Assembly: GCF_004353925.1 (NCBI RefSeq) | Contig: NZ_SMOK01000013.1 | Coordinates: 55,412-119,411, forward strand | Length of the DNA: 64,000 nucleotides | Reading direction: 5' to 3' | Origin: Pseudomonas sp. H9 | GTDB lineage: Bacteria > Pseudomonadota > Gammaproteobacteria > Pseudomonadales > Pseudomonadaceae | Shown here: piece by piece, positions 59,339 through 64,000 of the stretch | Position numbering within the stretch: position 1 is the stretch's first letter | Layout: every line of letters starts with the position of its first letter | Translations under genes and position numbers: made by a program | The notes under the pieces: model-generated | Told to the model about the DNA's origin: nothing | What the model saw: the letters and a program-made list of their open reading frames with translations, nothing else | The model's database searches: none

Positions 59339-59689
59339 ATGAGCGTCGAATCCTTCACCCCCGTGGCATTGCAGTTCACTGAGGGTGCAGCGCACAAGGT
59401 GAAGACCCTGGTCGATGAAGAAGGCAACGATCGCCTGAAGTTGCGAGTGTTCGTGACCGGTGGCGGTTGCTCGGGTTTTCAGTACGGTTTTACTTTCGAT
59501 GAAGACGTCGCTGAAGACGACACCATTGTTGAGCGCGAAGGCGTGGCTTTGGTAGTTGATCCGATGAGCTTCCAGTACCTGGCAGGAGCCGAAGTGGATT
59601 ACCAGGAAGGCCTGGAAGGCTCGCGTTTTGTCATCAAGAACCCGAATGCCAGCACCACCTGTGGCTGCGGCTCTTCGTTCTCGATCTGA
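59339..59689 (+). CDS. erpA: Iron-sulfur cluster insertion protein ErpA
   Basis: 116 aa A-type carrier. Cluster ligands: Cys in [13 protein letters not shown] and the C-terminal CGCG of [11 protein letters not shown]. It delivers Fe-S clusters to targets such as IspG. Start 59339 with GGGAGA upstream. Confidence 0.97.
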   Translation: MSVESFTPVALQFTEGAAHKVKTLVDEEGNDRLKLRVFVTGGGCSGFQYGFTFDEDVAEDDTIVEREGVALVVDPMSFQYLAGAEVDYQEGLEGSRFVIKNPNASTTCGCGSSFSI

Positions 59690-59707
59690 CGACAGGGTAG
59701 TGACCGC

Positions 59708-59734
59708 AAACGCCGCGCATATGCGCGGCGTTTT
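59708..59734. terminator. Bidirectional terminator between erpA and anmK
   Basis: Perfect palindrome AAACGCCGCGCAT/ATGCGCGGCGTTTT centred at 59720-59721, between the convergent stops of erpA (59689) and anmK (59747). Confidence 0.88.
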
Positions 59735-59746
59735 ACTTTGTGCGGA

Positions 59747-60841
<1,095 letters not shown>

Positions 60842-62281
60842 TTAGCGCTTATTAGACGCGAGCATGGTTGCTTTTTCCTGGTTCATGCGAGCCACCAAAG
60901 GTTGACTCTGCTGCAGGAAACGCTGGCGCTCGGCTTTGGCAATCGGGTCAGCCATCGGCAACTTCTGTCCCAGTGGGTCGACGTGAACGCCGTTTACCTG
61001 GAACTCATAGTGCAGGTGCGGCCCAGTAGAGAGGCCGGTAGTGCCGATGTAACCGATCACCTGGCCTTGCTTGACGGTGCCGCCCGTCTTCACGCCCTTG
61101 GCAAAGCCTTGCATGTGGCCGTAGAGCGTTTGGTAGCGGTTGCCGTGCTGAATGATGACGGTGTTGCCGTAACCACCGCGACGTCCGGCGAGCAATACCT
61201 TGCCATCACCAGCCGCCTTGATTGGCGTGCCACGCGGCGCGGCATAGTCAACGCCTTTGTGGGCGCGGATCTTGTTGAGGATCGGGTGCTTGCGCCCGGC
61301 CGAGAAGCGCGAGCTAATGCGAGCAAAATCAACCGGGGTACGGATGAACGCCTTGCGCATGCTGTTGCCATCAGCAGTGTAGTAGCTGGTGTTGCCCTGC
61401 TTGTTGGTGTAACGGACCGCGGTGAACGTCTTGCCACGGTTGGTGAAGCGCGCGGAAAGAATGTTGCCGTTGCCTACCACCTTGCCGTCCATGACCTTTT
61501 GCTCATAGATCACGTCGAATTCGTCGCCCTGGCGAATATCCTGAGCGAAGTCGATGTCGTAGCCAAAGATGCGCGCCATATCCATGGTCAGGCTATGCGG
61601 CAGGCCGGCGCGCTGGCCACTGGCCGACAGCGAGCTCTTGATGACGCCGTGGGCGTAAGCCGAACGCACAACCGGTTTGCTCACTTCGCGGTTGAAGGCG
61701 TAACCGTTTGCGCTTTTGGTCAGGCGTATGGTTTCAAGGTTGCTGACTTTGCTGTGCAGGCTGGCCAACTGACCGTCTTTATCCAGTTCGATTTGCAGTA
61801 CCTGGCCGCTTTTGAGCTGGCTGAACTGCTTGGCTTGCTTGTTACTAGCCAGTACTTCGTGCACGGCGGCAGCTGGCAGACCGACCTTGGCAAACAGCGT
61901 CGACAGGGTGTCGCCACGGCCAACGGTGACTTCGCGGTGGCTTGGAGTCTGGGCAGCTTCGGCCGGCTCGGCAGGGGCTGGCGCAGGCGCCGGAGCGGGC
62001 TCAACCTTGGCGGTTTCCTCGGTAGGTGCGGCGCTGTTGTCAATCTGTGCGAAAGGCGATCCGTTGGATGCTTCGGCGGTTTGCGTCAGTGGCGCTTCCG
62101 GTTCTTGCTTGAGTTGCTCGGCAGGGCTTTCCAGCTCGAGGTTCAAGGTGGTTTTCTTGGCTTCTACCTCGCTGGATGGGAACACCAGCAAGGCCAGGCT
62201 GAGTAAGGCGGCGATGCCGCTGGCGGCCAACAGATGGCTCTTCGGATAAAGCGGGGGCGCTTTAGGCGGTTCGTTGGTCAT
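60842..62281 (-). CDS. M23 family peptidoglycan endopeptidase (MepM-like)
   Basis: 479 aa. N-terminal signal-anchor (HLLAASGIAALLSLALLVFPS, about 16-36), an Ala/Pro/Glu-rich linker, an OapA/LysM-like domain with VGRGDTLSTLFAKVG, and an M23 zinc peptidase core with HKGVDYAAPRGTP and HLHYEFQVNG. Cleaves peptide cross-links in the periplasm. Linked to anmK in a wall-turnover pair; divergent from tyrS. Confidence 0.94.
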   Translation of the reverse strand: MTNEPPKAPPLYPKSHLLAASGIAALLSLALLVFPSSEVEAKKTTLNLELESPAEQLKQEPEAPLTQTAEASNGSPFAQIDNSAAPTEETAKVEPAPAPAPAPAEPAEAAQTPSHREVTVGRGDTLSTLFAKVGLPAAAVHEVLASNKQAKQFSQLKSGQVLQIELDKDGQLASLHSKVSNLETIRLTKSANGYAFNREVSKPVVRSAYAHGVIKSSLSASGQRAGLPHSLTMDMARIFGYDIDFAQDIRQGDEFDVIYEQKVMDGKVVGNGNILSARFTNRGKTFTAVRYTNKQGNTSYYTADGNSMRKAFIRTPVDFARISSRFSAGRKHPILNKIRAHKGVDYAAPRGTPIKAAGDGKVLLAGRRGGYGNTVIIQHGNRYQTLYGHMQGFAKGVKTGGTVKQGQVIGYIGTTGLSTGPHLHYEFQVNGVHVDPLGQKLPMADPIAKAERQRFLQQSQPLVARMNQEKATMLASNKR

Positions 62282-62490
62282 AGATGAATTGACTTTGAAA
62301 TAGATGAATTGGAAAAGATGAATGACATGATGAAGATGAAATAACTGTATAAAATATAACCAAATCCCTTCCAGCGCAAGGGCGCAGACGTCATCAGTCG
62401 GCTACCGGGTCACATCCGGGCCAAAAACTTGTAATTGATGGCTGATCTTGTATGGTTGGGGCCCTTTGAATCTGAGCCTGCGGGTCTGTT

Positions 62491-63690
62491 ATGAAGTCGG
62501 TTGAAGAGCAGCTAGCGCTGATCAAGCGTGGTGCGGAAGAGGTACTGGTAGAGTCCGAGTTGGTCGAGAAGCTCAAGCGCGGGCAGCCGCTGCGGATCAA
62601 GGCGGGTTTTGACCCGACCGCTCCTGATCTGCACCTGGGGCATACCGTCCTGATCAACAAGCTGCGCCAGTTCCAGGATTTGGGGCACCAGGTGATCTTC
62701 CTGATCGGTGACTTCACCGGCATGATCGGCGACCCGAGCGGTAAGAGCGCTACGCGTCCGCCGCTGACCCGCGAGCAGGTGCTGGATAACGCCGAGACAT
62801 ATAAGCAGCAGGTGTTCAAGATTCTCGACCCGGCCAAAACCGAAGTCGCGTTCAACTCCACCTGGATGGACAAGCTGACCCCAGCAGACTTCATTCGTCT
62901 GGCCTCGCAGTACACTGTGGCGCGCATGCTCGAGCGTGACGACTTCGACAAGCGCTACACCACCAATCAGCCGATCGCCATTCATGAGTTTCTCTACCCG
63001 TTGGTACAGGGCTATGACTCGGTCGCACTCAAGGCGGATGTCGAGCTGGGTGGTACCGACCAGAAGTTCAACCTTCTGATGGGCCGTGAATTGCAGCGCT
63101 CCTACGGTCAGGAAGCGCAGAACATTGTGACCATGCCGCTGCTTGAAGGGTTGGATGGCATCAAGAAGATGTCCAAGTCGCTGGGCAACTACGTTGGCAT
63201 TCAGGAAGCGCCGGGCGTGATGTACAGCAAGCTGGTCTCGATTCCTGACACGTTGATGTGGCGCTACTTCGAGCTGCTGAGCTTCCGCTCGATGGAAGAG
63301 ATCGATGCGTTCCGTGCTGACGTCGCTGCTGGTGCCAACCCGCGTGATATCAAGATCAAGCTGGCAGAAGAGATCGTTGCACGTTTCCATGGTGAAGAGG
63401 CGGCGGCGAACGCTCACCGTGGTGCGGGTAATCGGATGAAAGATGGCGAGCTGCCAGAAGATCTGCCGGAGATCGAAGTGCTGGCGAGTGAAGAGATGCC
63501 AATCTCTGCCGTCCTTAATAAGGCGGGCCTGGTGAAGAACTCGGCAGCTGCGCGCGATTTGCTGGCTGCTGGCAGTGTTCGGGTTGATGGCGAGGTCGTA
63601 GATCGCGGCTTCGTATTTGCTCTGGGTGCAACGCATGTTTGCCAGGCGGGTAAAAAGGCTTTCGCGCGCATCACGCTCAAAGCCGAGTAA
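62491..63690 (+). CDS. tyrS: Tyrosyl-tRNA synthetase
   Basis: 399 aa, the TyrRS-Z type. [15 protein letters not shown] (HIGH-like), [20 protein letters not shown] and a C-terminal S4 RNA-binding domain ([15 protein letters not shown]). The 209-bp gap to the M23 gene is AT-rich with no gene visible. Confidence 0.98.
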   Translation: MKSVEEQLALIKRGAEEVLVESELVEKLKRGQPLRIKAGFDPTAPDLHLGHTVLINKLRQFQDLGHQVIFLIGDFTGMIGDPSGKSATRPPLTREQVLDNAETYKQQVFKILDPAKTEVAFNSTWMDKLTPADFIRLASQYTVARMLERDDFDKRYTTNQPIAIHEFLYPLVQGYDSVALKADVELGGTDQKFNLLMGRELQRSYGQEAQNIVTMPLLEGLDGIKKMSKSLGNYVGIQEAPGVMYSKLVSIPDTLMWRYFELLSFRSMEEIDAFRADVAAGANPRDIKIKLAEEIVARFHGEEAAANAHRGAGNRMKDGELPEDLPEIEVLASEEMPISAVLNKAGLVKNSAAARDLLAAGSVRVDGEVVDRGFVFALGATHVCQAGKKAFARITLKAE

Positions 63691-63712
63691 CGCTACCTAT
63701 ATATAGGTAGCG
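63691..63712. other. 22-bp perfect palindrome after tyrS
   Basis: CGCTACCTATA/TATAGGTAGCG begins immediately after the tyrS stop. It lacks a T tract, so it may be a weak terminator or RNA-stabilising hairpin. Confidence 0.55.
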
Positions 63713-63795
63713 ACAAGCTTGAAGCTGCAAGCTACGAGTGGGCGGTGTGCTTGCTTTAACTTGCCGCTTTTAGCTTGTGGCTTATAGCTGCAAAG
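63711..63795. repeat. AAGCTTGAAGCTGCAAGCT-type intergenic repeat
   Basis: GACAAGCTTGAAGCTGCAAGCTA followed by inverted copies (GCTTTTAGCTTGTGGCTTATAGCTGCAA). Third instance of the family in this window. Confidence 0.65.
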
Positions 63796-63825
63796 CCCCC
63801 GCCGAAACAAAATTGAAATAAGTGC

Positions 63826-63853
63826 TTGACGCCCCCTCAGATCTCTCTATAAT
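63826..63853 (+). promoter_or_regulatory. rRNA-type promoter P1
   Basis: TTGACG (63826-63831), 16-bp spacer, TATAAT (63848-63853), then a GC-rich discriminator TCGCCCC as in stringently controlled rRNA promoters. Downstream 16S genes lie outside the window. Confidence 0.8.
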
Positions 63854-63969
63854 TCGCCCCACTTCCGGCGCAGTCGGAACGGAAAACTCCTTGAGATTCA
63901 ATGAGTTAGATGTTCCAGGTAGTACCGGAAGGGCTTCGATCGAAAGATCGGCAGCGGTGAAAAAGGTGG

Positions 63970-63997
63970 TTGACAGCGAATTGAAACGCTGTAGAAT
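63970..63997 (+). promoter_or_regulatory. rRNA-type promoter P2 at window end
   Basis: TTGACA (63970-63975), 16-bp spacer, TAGAAT (63992-63997). It is about 144 bp downstream of P1, the tandem layout of Pseudomonas rRNA operons. From synteny an rrn operon should follow. Confidence 0.65.
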
Positions 63998-64000
63998 TCG

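Overview
The window is about 64 kb of a Pseudomonas chromosome, most likely P. putida group. The gene order matches, as I remember it, the stretch of P. putida KT2440 from the lysine 2-monooxygenase gene through rpoD, dnaG, rpsU, surA, lptD, trpEGDC and tyrS up to an rRNA operon. Protein sequences, GC-rich codon use and the characteristic Pseudomonas REP palindromes agree. No database was available; synteny and family names come from recognition only.

Layout. 1-3.6 kb: the 5' part of a lysine/tryptophan monooxygenase gene, its Lrp/AsnC regulator, and two LPS-core-type genes (WaaZ-like and GT25). 3.6-9.2 kb: a 5.5 kb AT-richer island inserted in a CAU-anticodon tRNA gene, bounded by 46-bp direct repeats. 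9.2-17.7 kb: a periplasmic-sensor/PAS/GGDEF/EAL protein and the rpsU-dnaG-rpoD macromolecular synthesis operon. 17.7-21.6 kb: tsaD, plsY, folB, folK, cca. 21.6-26.5 kb: the spoVR-yeaH-prkA stress module. 26.7-34.4 kb: a tightly overlapping minus-strand run lptD-surA-pdxA-ksgA-apaG-apaH-glpE. 34.5-37 kb: the amgK-murU cell-wall recycling pair and a membrane DnaJ protein. 38-45.7 kb: a two-component system followed by a polyamine-type ABC transporter. 45.8-51.4 kb: rpe, gph, trpE and trpGDC. 51.4-62.3 kb: a lipoate-ligase-like gene, vfr, an OsmC-like gene, coq7, a HIT protein, an SDR, a nitronate monooxygenase, hemJ, argC, erpA, anmK and an M23 endopeptidase. 62.4-64 kb: tyrS and tandem rRNA-type promoters.

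The most interesting region is the island. It carries a tyrosine integrase, a small DNA-binding (AlpA/Xis-like) protein, a winged-helix replication-type protein, a short TraK-family protein, a non-coding stretch that closely resembles the RP4/IncP origin of transfer (40-bp near-palindrome followed by a nic-like motif), and a controller-protein-regulated restriction-modification system whose nuclease looks like ScaI (AGTACT) and whose methyltransferase is of the SPPY (m4C) type. It has no relaxase and no mating-pair genes. I infer a relaxase-less integrative element that hitchhikes on IncP-like conjugation machinery and is stabilised by its restriction-modification cargo.

The rest is core housekeeping: ribosome and transcription genes, tRNA maturation, envelope assembly, cofactor synthesis and amino-acid synthesis, broken up by five paired REP elements and three clusters of an AAGCTTGCAAG-type intergenic repeat.
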